A stretch of 64,000 nucleotides of DNA, from assembly GCA_964019695.1 (NCBI GenBank), contig OZ026525.1:66905753-66969752 (forward strand), written 5' to 3'. Source of the stretch: Loripinus fragilis (lineage: Eukaryota > Mollusca > Bivalvia > Lucinida > Lucinidae). The notes under the pieces are model-generated. The model was not told the origin of the DNA and ran no database searches. It worked only from the letters and a program-made list of their open reading frames with translations. A program made the translations under genes and the position numbers. Below are positions 54,683 through 64,000 of this stretch, piece by piece; the first letter of the stretch is position 1, and each line of letters opens with the position of its first letter.

Positions 54683-56500
54683 TCCCAGAGCACGACACTC
54701 GTCCTGGAACCATTACCCCCAGAACCATATACAATGATTGGATAATGCGTTGTACGAGGAAATCCGGTTGAAGAATACTATCTGTTTTGAATCGAGACAC
54801 AGATATATCATGCATTTGCATGCTCCGGATATGGCTTTCAGTTGTGAACGTTCATTAATGAGTTACAGCAATCCGCATTAAACATCACGTAATGGCCATT
54901 GAGAAGTAAACGCCTGCTTCGTGCAAGACACAAATATGATTTATTGTATCAATCAGATCTAAGATATACTGAAGGACTTTAGAAACGCACCATTTTACAA
55001 TCACTGTCTTTTTCACATGGCTGATTAGAGGATGTTTTTCATCATGTTTTATCCGTTTACACAACAGTCAGGGGCATAACCTGTATAAGTTACAATATAT
55101 ATCACTTGAAGAAGTTAAAATTGAGTCTTTTCAACAATAATTTCAAAGTTAGGCCATCGAAAGTAACTTATTTAGGTTATATCTGAAATTATTTACGCCA
55201 AGGTCAAATTTTAGGACGTCAAACATATAACTTATTTAAGTTAAAAAGTAGCTTATTTTCTGATCTTCAATGACCTTGCGTACAAATTTCTAGACGATGC
55301 GTACACAAATTTATTGCATAATCGTAAAGTTATGTAATAGGTCTTTCAGATAAAATTACCCACATGGCCGTGAAAATTGCAGTAACTCCGGAATATGAAG
55401 ATGAAAAAAGACAGTTTCACTCAAACAGGTTACTTTTGGTTTTGTTGCTAAAACAGTTAACTGCTTTAAGTGATATTTTTTTAACTTTTGGAAGTCATGC
55501 ACCTGACTGCACAATGGACCATGATTTGCCATTATTTCGATTTGCTCACGATGTTCATGCTGACATAACGCTGACGTAAGTGTTTTTCAAGAATCGTCGC
55601 CTGACAAATGTGAATTAAATTCAACTTTCGGAAACAGTCGTTTAATTACACTCCCATTCGCAGCGTTCCTTTGCTAACAACAGTCTTATTTTTCAAACAG
55701 CAATAACAGGCGGATGACGTTCGCGCATGTCGCGATATTTTTGTCTTTTATGCAACGAGTTGAGGGGTACATTGTATCTGGCGGCACTTAAAGATTTTCA
55801 TTATTCCTGTTCCTTAGGATATAAATGGTCAATTACGCCAAAAAGTAATGACGTCACGTAGACGAAATGAACGGTGCCAGGGGCCTAAAACTTCATGATT
55901 TGAGTTTGTCTTTCCTTTTGCTTTCAAGAACAAACATGAGTTTGAAAAGTTTCTGCGCTGGAAGGTATTGATACTCTGGACTTTTTTAAATTTGGGATGT
56001 CTCAGAATAATCGCAACGTCACGGCAACCATAAGCCACGGCATTTCGATTTTCTTATTGAATGCAAGCTAAATGATGGGACTTTTCTATTTTGTTTTTCA
56101 CATATTTAAAATATTAATATTTTGACAATAAATTAGCATTTTAGCAGGTGGTGCGTTTCTAAAGTGTTTTGGTACAGAAACATTCTCACTAAGTTGGCAT
56201 TGTCTAAAGATATTCTGAAATAATGTGATAGAATTCCCACATACATGTATATATGAGCTAGCCCCGGGCATATCATCTGTGAGTATTTATATGCTCTCAA
56301 GAGACTGCTTGGCTGCACAGATTAGTATGTGCCTTTACTGTTCCGGACCCAACCCCATCGCCAAAGAAAAATGGCTGTATCCGTTCATATTGTTTCGTTG
56401 CCTGTAGAGATACCGTCTAAATTTTACTGCAGATGTCAATAGTGTATATTTCGCCTGAAATTTTGTTAACGCTTTCTATATTGGAAACCCCATAACGGGT
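54683..56500. other. Unannotated
   Basis: No gene or repeat recognised. A 71-codon frame at 55364-55579 ends TFGSHAPDCTMDHDLPLF... but has no identifiable family. Confidence 0.4.
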
Positions 56501-56502
56501 AC

Positions 56503-56571
56503 TTTGGCAAACAGTGATGACTCTGATGAAATGCAGCATAATGCTGAATTTCATCAGGGTCTTCACTGTTT
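56503..56571. repeat. Hairpin palindrome, 69 bp, with nearby tandem duplication
   Basis: GGCAAACAGTGATGACTCTG and the complement CAGGGTCTTCACTGTTTGC enclose ATGAAATGCAGCATAATGCT. Downstream, GACAGAAATACACCATAATT occurs twice (about 56598 and 56635). The outer motif GCAAACAGTG is shared with the 6944 and 57339 MITEs. Confidence 0.65.
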
Positions 56572-57095
56572 GCTACGATTCAAACAACCTTCCGGGACAG
56601 AAATACACCATAATTTAGAAAATTATCTTTTTTGACAGAAATACACCATAATTTAGAAAAAAATCTTTCCGTAACCCCTTAAAGTGCACAATGGGCAGTC
56701 TAATACTTATAGTATCAATATGTGAGGGAAAATCCACCAGAATACAAAAGGTTAAATATAAAAGCTCATATTTTCAGGAAATCTGTCGCTTTTCTGTTCA
56801 AGCTATTGACGTGTAATCCAATTAGCAGGAAGTATAGGAAACCCCATATTAGCATCCTCCATTGTCTAGCGAGAAACCCTTTAATATCGTATGTGTCGTC
56901 AATAGGCCAATTTGTGTAAAATGTCATCTATACTATCGTTTCCTGAAGAAACCATAGAATATGTTCTTTTATTCTTCTTTTCTTTTCGAAACGATAAGTA
57001 AATCATACATAATTTTATGCATCTTTAATAAAGTAGGTCAGTGTGACTTGTCTAATAGAAAAAATGCTGCTGAAGGCGAAGATTTAAAGTCTTAA

Positions 57096-57308
57096 TGTTA
57101 AGGAAGGCTAAAGTTAAGTATTGTTTTTTTTTCAGGATGCAAGAACTAACGTTTAAAACTGATAAAAATCAAAATAGCATAATTTTGTCTGAAGATCACA
57201 ATGAAGTACCACATCGATCAAGGCAATTTATTCAGCATTTAATAAAACATGTTGAAATATCAATACTTTACTTAAGTCCTGCTTAACTTTAAGGAGACAT
57301 TGTTATTT
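57096..57308 (-). mobile_element. TTACAATGCCTCC-family MITE, minus
   Basis: The reverse complement of 32983-33212 with moderate divergence: TCAGGATGCAAGAACTAACG, GATAAAAATCAAAATAG, ACATGTTGAAATATCAATAC and TTAACTTTAAGGAGACATTG. Confidence 0.6.
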
Positions 57309-57338
57309 CGGGCCCTGCTTTTACCACAGAAACAAGCC

Positions 57339-57566
57339 TTAACCCATTTATGCCGAATGTAGTTTCCCATCCTTATCAATTGAACGTTTCATTTTCCAAT
57401 TTTAGGGTTGCTTGGTGGTACTTTTCATTTTATTCAAATTTTAAAGATGCTTCTGTAAGCAAACAGTGGATAACCTGATCAGACGCCGTATTTTGTGGCT
57501 TCTGATCAGGTTTTGCACTGTATGCCGATGTCCCATAAAAAAGACGCTAAGCTTATATGGGCTTAA
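57339..57566 (-). mobile_element. CCCATTTAAGCC-family MITE, minus
   Basis: TTAACCCATTTATGCCGAAT to AAGCTTATATGGGCTTAAG are inverted ends. The body (CTTCTGTAAGCAAACAGTGG, CTGATCAGACGCCG, TGCCGATGTCCCATAAAA) is the complement of 6944-7177. Confidence 0.7.
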
Positions 57567-57625
57567 GTAGTGTTGGTGACATGCACGATGAGATGAAGTG
57601 GTCAGTTCTTGAGGTCCAGAGGGAC

Positions 57626-57777
57626 CAGGCCTCGAGGTTATAAAACTTGAGTTCATTCTCAGACTCAAAATAAAGCGCAATGATTGGCTGCTTGCGGACA
57701 CGTGTCCGCAAGCAGCCAATCATTGCGCTTTATTTTGAGTCTAAAACTGTACTCAAGTTTTATAACCTCGGGGCCTG
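57626..57777. repeat. 152-bp palindrome with a perfect 80-bp core
   Basis: The core 57662-57741 is a perfect inverted repeat of two 40-base arms (GACTCAAAATAAAGCGCAAT through CTTGCGGACA, centre ACGTGT). The outer arms CAGGCCTCGAGGTTATAAAA and TTTTATAACCTCGGGGCCTG extend it. With no loop it would extrude as a cruciform. Confidence 0.9.
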
Positions 57778-57828
57778 TCCTCTCTAATCCTGAGGCTCTT
57801 CCATAATATACATTTTGGAACCATGTTT

Positions 57829-58001
57829 ATTTATAAATACGGAATTCTAGATGAGTGTCTTTTGATATCAAGTTTACCATGCAAGGCTTTGAGAACGCGT
57901 GTTGACATCGTGAGGCTTGCCGAGCGATTCAACATGCATTCTCAAAGCCGAGACTGGTAAACTTGATATAAAAAAACGCGAACCTGGTATTCTATTTATC
58001 A
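57829..58001. repeat. Palindromic MITE, about 173 bp
   Basis: GATATCAAGTTTACCATGCA through GGCTTTGAGAACGCGTGTTG mirrors CAACATGCATTCTCAAAGCC through GGTAAACTTGATAT. The flanks TAAATACGGAATTCTAGATG and ACCTGGTATTCTATTTATC also pair. Centre near CGTGAGGCTTGCCGAG. Confidence 0.75.
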
Positions 58002-58267
58002 GTTTACCCATTGTTTCACTCTTCAAATTAGGGGTTATGACGTAGTTTTCGATTTTAGTGTTGATTTGGCGTCATTAGCGACGTCTTTTAAAAAACGCAA
58101 CGTCATCATGACCTGATATAGGCACAGCAACATCCAACAATGCAGTTAACATGCGAGGTAACTGGTAAAGACGAATACCTGGCACCGTTTCACAAGTCGA
58201 TACGCCCAAGATCGTCATATATTAAACTGGTGCTGTTATTATCTCAATATCATTTATATATTTTAAA

Positions 58268-58428
58268 AGACCGAGGGGCCGCGGGTTCGAACCTCACCGG
58301 CGTCACTGTGTTGTGTCCTCGAGCAAGACACATTTATCATTGGTTAGTACTGGTTCAACATAGGAAGACCTGTTCCGACATAACTGAAAAAATGTTGACT
58401 TGGACGTAAAATCAAGTCAAACAAACAA
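58268..58428 (+). repeat. tRNA-derived SINE, 5'-truncated, plus
   Basis: Begins inside the head at AGACCGAGGGGCCGCGGGTT CGAACCTCACC, continues through GGTTAGTACTGGTTCAACAT, and ends TTGACTTGGACGTAAAATCA with CAAACAAACAAA. Confidence 0.8.
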
Positions 58429-58644
58429 AAAGTATTTTAATATATTGTTTTCAAAAGCAAATATTGATTCAGTATGTTTAAACAGTATGCATTGGTGAAC
58501 ATAAAGGAGCACCAAAAGCCATTAGTGAAACTTCAAAAACTTTGCAAAAATACATGTTCTGATTTCTTCGACACGTATTTGGTATAAACGCTATTGTATT
58601 TGATCAGTCACTATTACATGCTATAATTGAGCTGTTGCCTGAGA

Positions 58645-58853
58645 TTTCCAACAATGTGGTATGTGCATCCAGCAACGACTCAGACCAGCCTGCACATACG
58701 CGCAGTCTGATCAGAGCCTTTGCTAGTCGCTTGACTATTCTATGAATGTTAAGCAAATGCCTGAACATCATTTGGAGTTTCTACGCTTAAAAGGAGGCTG
58801 CACAGTCTCGTCTGAATCTAGACTTGTCAAAATGCCACATTGTTGGAAATACA
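58645..58853 (+). mobile_element. CATATGAGCC-family MITE, plus
   Basis: GAGATTTCCAACAATGTGGT to CCACATTGTTGGAAATAC with TACGCGCAGTCTGATCAGAG inside, colinear with 6547-6793. Outer TIR bases are lost. Confidence 0.7.
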
Positions 58854-58859
58854 CTAGTA

Positions 58860-59404
58860 GCTAAACTGTGGTTGTTCTAAAAATACACAGGTTGATTGAT
58901 CTTAATGCTTGATACACATATGGTTACCTATATGAAGTGTAGTTTTTGGCAGATAAACACGTGACTAACTTTTACAAACAGTTTGGGCTCAGATCAGACC
59001 GTACAAAATGTCGGGCAATATATGAGGCTCATCAAATTCCATGCACATAAAACTCTCACTTCTCTCCCTAGAGATAAATTTCTTTAGATCGCTTCGTTAA
59101 GCTCAATTCTCTAACAACACGAAGAAATCATTCAGGATTTTTACAATATGTACACAAGAACTGGAAAGCTTGAACATGGGCAACTGATACAATAATCTGA
59201 GAAAGCACATGGGCAGCCTGGTGTGAATTCTCCGCTCTTTGACCAACAGGTTCTCGTGGTACTTTATATACTAAATCCGCTAGTTCCACAATGAAAACAG
59301 TGGGAGTTCTCTTCAGTTTGTGCAGCTGCACAATCACAAGTAAATGTATGGATTTAGTTTGCCTCACTGCGATTAAAACCCATGCAATCAAATATTGCAC
59401 ACCA
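58860..59404. other. Unannotated
   Basis: No gene or repeat recognised. It lies directly upstream of the PLE copy, and I could not detect further PLE coding sequence here. Confidence 0.4.
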
Positions 59405-60600
59405 GTTTATGAAAGAAATGGTAAAAATCTATATTGGTCTATTGAAAATTCAGGTGAATTTCTTAATAAATTTAAGTCTAGAGGTTTTCTAGCATCTGGT
59501 TTGTCTACAAATGATTTATCTACTCTCTATACTACATTGCCTTATAATCTTATCAAAGAAAAACTAACATAATTAATTGAACAAACATTTAACAGAGAGG
59601 GCTCACTTTATTTGGCTTGTAATGATAAAAATGCCTTTTTACTTTGGAACAACATAAACGATATAAATTGTGGTCATGTCAGAAAATGTGTGATGCGCTC
59701 CATTATCTTTTGATCAATATATTTATAAGATTTGGCTCGAAATTATATAGACAAATTGTAGGTATTCCAATGAGTACTAATTGTGCTCCTCTTGGTGCAG
59801 ATTTGTTTTTGTTTTGTTATGAGAGATACTTTATGTTGTCTCTGTCAGACAATAATCAAACTGATATTATTGAAGCTTTTAACTTAACCTCCAGATATTT
59901 AGATGACTTACTTAATATTGATAATTCTTATTTTGAACAAATGGTAGGTCAGATATATCCCACTAAACTTCAGTTAAATAAGGCGAATTCTTCTGATACT
60001 GAAGCTCCGTTTTTGGACTTGAAATTGTCAATAACAAATGGCATAGTTTCTTCTAAAATTTATGATAAATGGGATGATTTTAATTTTGAAATAGTAAATT
60101 TTCCATTTCTTGATGGAGATGTTTCTCGCTCTCCTTCCTATGGTGTATATATTTCTCAGCTTATTCGTTTTGCTAGAGTATGTTCTAAAGTTGATGACTT
60201 CAACAATATAAAAACTTATTTTTAACTGCTAAGTTATTAAAACTAGGTTATAAATATCATAAATTCGAAAAGCAATTTCTAAATTCTACCACAGACAATC
60301 AGAGTTAATTGTTAAATACCACATGGGGTTAAAGCTCTTCTGCAACAAGGTATATCAAAACCTATATTTCATGGTGATTTAGTTTTAAATCAATAATTCA
60401 AACGAATTGTTGGAAACCCTAATTTTAGTGATCAATTTAAAAAGATAGTAAACCATTATATAATGGTTGGATATAACTTGGATATCATGCGACAGTCTGC
60501 ATGCCTAGTTTTAAACCCAATCACAGTTTATAGCTACGGTTTCCTCTGTAATTGCACGACGGTGGGTCAGGCCTATGACTCTATGACAGCTCTAATGTAA
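59405..60600 (+). pseudogene. Penelope-like reverse transcriptase, broken copy
   Basis: This is a decayed RT of a Penelope-like retroelement. Blocks in order: NSGEFLNKFKSRGFLASGLS and LSTLYTTLPYNLIKEKL (to 59572); then, after a TAA and a frame change near 59640, YKLWSCQKMCDALHYLL, YRQIVGIPMSTNCAPLGADL (a PLE-type GIPMGTNCAP block), the catalytic RYLDDLLNI at about 59895, and FLDLKLSITNG. FNFEIVNFPFLDGDV and SYGVYISQLIRFARV follow. The frame breaks again near 60215, then GYNLDIMRQSACLVLNPI is visible at 60470-60525. At least three lesions make it inactive. No GIY-YIG endonuclease follows before the noncoding tail. Upstream parts of the element were not found, so it is 5'-truncated. Confidence 0.85.
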
Positions 60601-61167
60601 AACTTTAATCGGCGAGTTGGTGCCTGATACTTATCTGTAGCTGGACCCACCGTGGCTCAACTTGAGGTTTTCATTAGCTCTGATTATCTGTGAGTCATTA
60701 GCTCTTTTCTTTGTTTCATCATGGTGTATTAATTTGATTAGAGTGTTTGTCCATGATGATACATTGCATTAGTTAGATGGCCTCCATCCGAGCTGAACAT
60801 TTCATGTACTTCAACAACAGCAGAATCTAGGGCGAGGATTTGGTACCAGTAAAATGCATTTTAGCCCCCCCACCCCCTGGTGGCTTAGGCTGCTGTCTGT
60901 TCTAAGGTGGTGGTAATGTTGTTGTTGACTTGTTGTTTATTGTTACTCCCATTGTAGGAGTCTGTAATTGTTCTATGTTTTGGTGTACGTTACTTTATGT
61001 CCATTCTAGTATTGCAATCATCTTGATGGGGAAGAGCGAGCTGTTTGCTTTGCTTAATTTGTCTTCCTGGTGGCTCTTGGTGGTTGAGCGGCTCTTCCTC
61101 GCGGTACCATGGGGTTGTCTGCAGTTTGTGATTGTGGTATTTCCTGATCATACTCACTTACTATTTT
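60601..61167 (+). repeat. 3' tail of the 59405 PLE copy
   Basis: Colinear with the RT remnant. It runs CACCGTGGCTCAACTTGAGG, TTTCTTTGTTTCATCATGG, GAATCTAGGGCGAGGATTTG, CAGTAAAATGCATTTTAGCC, GTTGTTTATTGTTACTCCCA, ATCATCTTGATGGGGAAGAG, CTCTTCCTCGCGGTACCATG, GGTATTTCCTGATCATACTC and ends at ACTTACTATTTTT. This copy and 62435 tie the otherwise orphan tails to the PLE. Confidence 0.85.
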
Positions 61168-61184
61168 TCTATAGAAATTAGCAT

Positions 61185-61412
61185 TTGGACCCCCCTGGAA
61201 AAAGTTGGATCCCTCTGGAAAATGTTGGACCCCTCTCAAGCCTTGGGGAATTATAGTTTTCATTGAAATAATTATTGGAGAAACACTCTGTAAAACTGTA
61301 GAATTAGTTGAGGACTAAAAAGACAACAGCTATAGTGTAAAAACGTTTTCAGAGCTGTTTTCTGGCAGTCGGGCCTGGACCCACTGGCAAAAATTCTCGT
61401 GGATCCATGCAT
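61185..61412 (-). mobile_element. G-rich TIR MITE fragment, minus
   Basis: The complement of CCCCCTGGAAAAAGTTGGAT, CTCTGGAAAATGTTGGACCC and CGTGGATCCATGCATG matches the GGGGTCCAACTTTTTCCAGG interior and CATGCGCGGATCC end of 33667-33966. The second end is missing. Confidence 0.5.
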
Positions 61413-62434
61413 GCCAAATATGAATTGCATACATGTATATATTGGTTTAATTGTAATCAAGTAATCAAATTCTATCTTTAAAAAGCTGACACATTTAAAT
61501 GATAGTTGCAGAAATGTAGGATACTTATTTTGTCAAAGCATTTGCACAACAAATTATATGTCTGCACATACAGGTACTTGTAGCTAAAACTAAAATAAGC
61601 TGGACAAAAAGTGACAGGTCAGTGCGTGATAAAGCACTACCTGTCTGCGACAAAAGTCCAGGCCGAGTTTGTATGGTCCATACAAATACCTGAAAGGACA
61701 ATATACCTAGAAGGGGAACAAAACTAATCGACGAAAGAGCCATTGGGCGATACAGATGTTAAGGCAATACAGCGACAGATTTTAAAACAACGAAGATTTG
61801 TTTTAGATTAATAGACACTTTTTCACCTGTATCACGTGATATCGGCTGGTCAGACCATTTCGCTATATACTGCAATAATAACTGACTGCATTTCACTTAT
61901 CAAAAGTTTCAAGTTTATTTGATACACTCATGCTATTCAAAATTTAACAACACGAGGAGCTAGTACATACATGCATACATGAAGTGAAAATACTGCAACA
62001 CAAATGACTCTAGGATCATCTAAAATGAAAGGGAGAAAAAATATAAAATAAAAAAAATATCAAGAGAGCGACACAATATGTAGGATACTGTTATACTTTT
62101 GAATCAATATTGTATCCTAAGTTCACCTTCGTGGGAAGCATGGGTTCATTAGAGCAAAACTAATTTCTCTGGGATATATTTACTGTTGGCAAAAAATTAT
62201 TATTTTGGATTAACAATTTTGGTAAGATTCAATTTGATATTAGTTGGATAGAGAGCTTGCAAAACTGGAGAATCTTATTAGATACCCTGCTTGATAAGAG
62301 TAGTTGGTCACGTTATGGTATTTTTTCACCTGATTAGACAAATATATGGTTTTCTTTCAAACTTTTAACTGTAAATCTGTCACTTTTATCGAGCGGAATT
62401 TAATTTGTCAATTTCAATTCGATTCATTGGCAGA
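61413..62434. other. Unannotated
   Basis: No gene recognised. The stretch around 61915-62160 (TTTCAAGTTTATTTGATACA and an A-rich run) might be the 3' end of an unrelated retroelement, but no coding part is attached. Confidence 0.35.
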
Positions 62435-62760
62435 TTTAGATGTTTGTAGAAAAGCATTTACTAAATTCTACCACAGACACTCAGAATTAATTTTTAAATA
62501 CAACATTGGATTAAAAACTCTTCTGTAACAGGGCATAGCATTATCTACATTTTATGGTGATTTAGTTCATATATTCCACAAAATTGTTGGAAAACCTAAT
62601 TTTAGTAATCAGTTCAAAAAGATTATCAAACGTTATATAAAGTTTGGATATAACTTGGATGTCATGCGACAGTCTGCATGTGTGGTCTTAAACTCAATCA
62701 GGGTTTCTAGCTATGGTTTCCTCTTTGATTGCACGACGGTGGGTTAGGCCTCAGACTCAA
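62435..62760 (+). pseudogene. Penelope-like reverse transcriptase, C-terminal fragment
   Basis: Blocks DLDVCRKAFTKFYHRHSELI, FKYNIGLKTLL, then after a TAA stop GIALSTFYGDLVHIFHKIVG, NFSNQFKKIIKRYIK and FGYNLDVMRQSACVVLNSI are visible. They are colinear with the C-terminal parts of the 14776 and 59405 copies. The RT core is absent. There is again no GIY-YIG domain before the tail, and the frame ends shortly after YGFLFDCTTVG. Confidence 0.8.
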
Positions 62761-63305
62761 TGACGGCTCTGACGTTAAGTTTTAATTGGTGGGTTAGTGC
62801 CTGATGCTTATATGTAGCTGGGCCCACCATGGCTCAACTTGAGGTTTTCTTTAGCTCAGATTGTCTGTGAGTCATGAGCCCTTTTCTTTGTTTCATCATA
62901 GTGTGTTTATTTTGATTAGAGTGTTTCTCATGATGATACATTGTAATAGTTAGAAGGCCTCCATGCGAGCTGAACATTTCATGTACATCAACAATTGCAG
63001 AATCTAGGGCGAAGATTTGGTGCCAGTAAAATGCATTTTAGCCCCCCTTGTGGATTGGGCTGCTGTCTGTTCTAAGGCGGTGATTCTGTTGTTGTTGATT
63101 CGTTGTTGCCTGTTACTTCCGTTGTGGGAGTCTCAATTGCTGTATGTTCTGTTGTACGTTAAAATGTGTATATTCTAGTTTTGCAATCATCTTGATGGGG
63201 AAGAGAGAGCTGGTTGCTTCACATGGTTTGTCTTTCTGGTGTCTAATGTCATGGGTTTGTCTGCAGTTTGTGATTTAGGTATTTCCTGATCATACGCACT
63301 TAATG
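62761..63305 (+). repeat. 3' tail of the 62435 PLE copy
   Basis: CACCATGGCTCAACTTGAGG, TTTCTTTGTTTCATCATAG, GAATCTAGGGCGAAGATTTG, ATCTTGATGGGGAAGAGAGA, CATGGGTTTGTCTGCAGTTT and GGTATTTCCTGATCATACGC occur in the same order as at 60601. A short deletion removes the GCGGCTCTTCCTC segment. Confidence 0.8.
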
Positions 63306-64000
63306 TTTTTAAATGTAGGAATTTGCATTTATATTTGTCATCCATTCAGATGAATATAGAGTCACTAAGAGAATATCGATAGCGCATAGAGCATGAGGGG
63401 CTGTGACAAAGAAAGGGAGAATGTCAATTACTTATATATGTACCAAAAATACATATAATGGCAAAAAGAGTAAATCTTATTTCAAATTTATCTAACTTAC
63501 GCCGAGAATGACGCCTTGAAGCCCTATATTCAAGTGGTACATGTTTCCAAATTATTTCCGTTGCTGAAGAAAGGCTATCAACTTTTCGCATAAATCTCAA
63601 AAAAACATGCTTATCAAGACATGCTTATTTCAATTATTTTTTGCAGCCTTACTGGGATGGCAAAATTAACTCCTCAAATGATCTATCGTGGGATCTACCG
63701 CATTGTATGCGATTTTTTTCCAAAAGAGGACATTCATAGATAGTGTAGACCCACAGAGAAACACGTCCCTTAAGGCCTTCATCAGCAACAGAACAAGTTT
63801 GGAAAAGACTGCCAATTTGGCTAACAAGAATATCTATACGTCCCATTTTAACCTTTAAAAGTACTAATTTGGACATGATCGTACTTAATTTAGAATTGTC
63901 AATTGTCGTGAAGCAATTTTTTATGCGCTTTATCTACTTTTTTTTGAATCAGTAATGGATTAAAGTAAGTAAGGGTGCAAAGATCAGGAATCGATACAAT
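63306..64000. other. Unannotated window end
   Basis: No repeat recognised. A minus-strand frame at 63649-63876 encodes 75 residues (MSKLVLLKVKMGRIDILVSQ...) and is open upstream in the window's composition, but I recognise no domain. It could be the end of a retroelement ORF or chance. Confidence 0.35.

Noticed and set aside
56515..56560. Hammerhead ribozyme, known from some PLEs
   Set aside because: CTGATGA occurs next to a hairpin, but the required GAAA strand and third stem are missing. No convincing motif was seen in the PLE tails either.
60930..61181. Hydrophobic frame of about 83 residues in the PLE tail, also open at 1085-1375
   Set aside because: It is open in two well-preserved copies but stopped or shifted at 63095 and other copies, and lacks a consistent ATG. 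Low stop density in T-rich sequence explains it better.

Overview
This is animal nuclear DNA, AT-rich and dominated by transposable elements. I see no convincing host protein-coding gene, tRNA gene or rRNA gene. The mix of elements fits a mollusc, most likely a bivalve: Penelope-like reverse transcriptase (RT) fragments, a two-ORF LINE with an SR-rich ORF1, tRNA-headed SINEs ending in CAAA repeats, and many small inverted-repeat elements. The lineage is a judgement from family resemblance, not a database match. The window reads as an intergenic or intronic repeat nest.

Layout. 1-9.4 kb: 5'-truncated tails of a Penelope-like element (PLE), a near-identical pair of inverted 655-bp arms (2285-2940 and 5498-6152), and small MITEs. 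9.4-14.2 kb: a 4.78-kb foldback-like element with about 165-bp terminal inverted repeats and an internal AT-rich array of about 185-bp units. It sits inside a minus-strand PLE copy and itself carries a 1.15-kb terminal-inverted-repeat (TIR) element. 15.2-19.3 kb: a second inverted array with a different unit. 21.5-24.0 kb: a 2.5-kb inverted-repeat-bounded block of TAG/CTA trinucleotides holding four SINEs. 24-30.4 kb: mostly unrecognised sequence. 30.4-35.0 kb: a TIR-bounded block full of nested G-rich elements. 35.2-51.4 kb: bounded by a second, related TIR pair, and containing an apparently intact LINE (ORF1 47833-49374, ORF2 44233-47832, both minus). 51.4-64 kb: palindromic MITEs, SINEs and two more PLE copies with RT remnants (59405-61167, 62435-63305).

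How the parts relate. The PLE tail is the commonest family (about ten copies) and is repeatedly the host for later insertions. The LINE is the only element with two long intact frames; its two ORFs lie in the same reading frame with one TAG codon between them and no other stop. Most other elements are non-autonomous and would depend on enzymes encoded elsewhere. The points most worth checking are the nested foldback system, the same-frame amber stop and RS-rich tract of the LINE, the absence of a C-terminal GIY-YIG domain in the PLE copies, and an 83-bp segment duplicated 11 kb away inside a hAT-like MITE.
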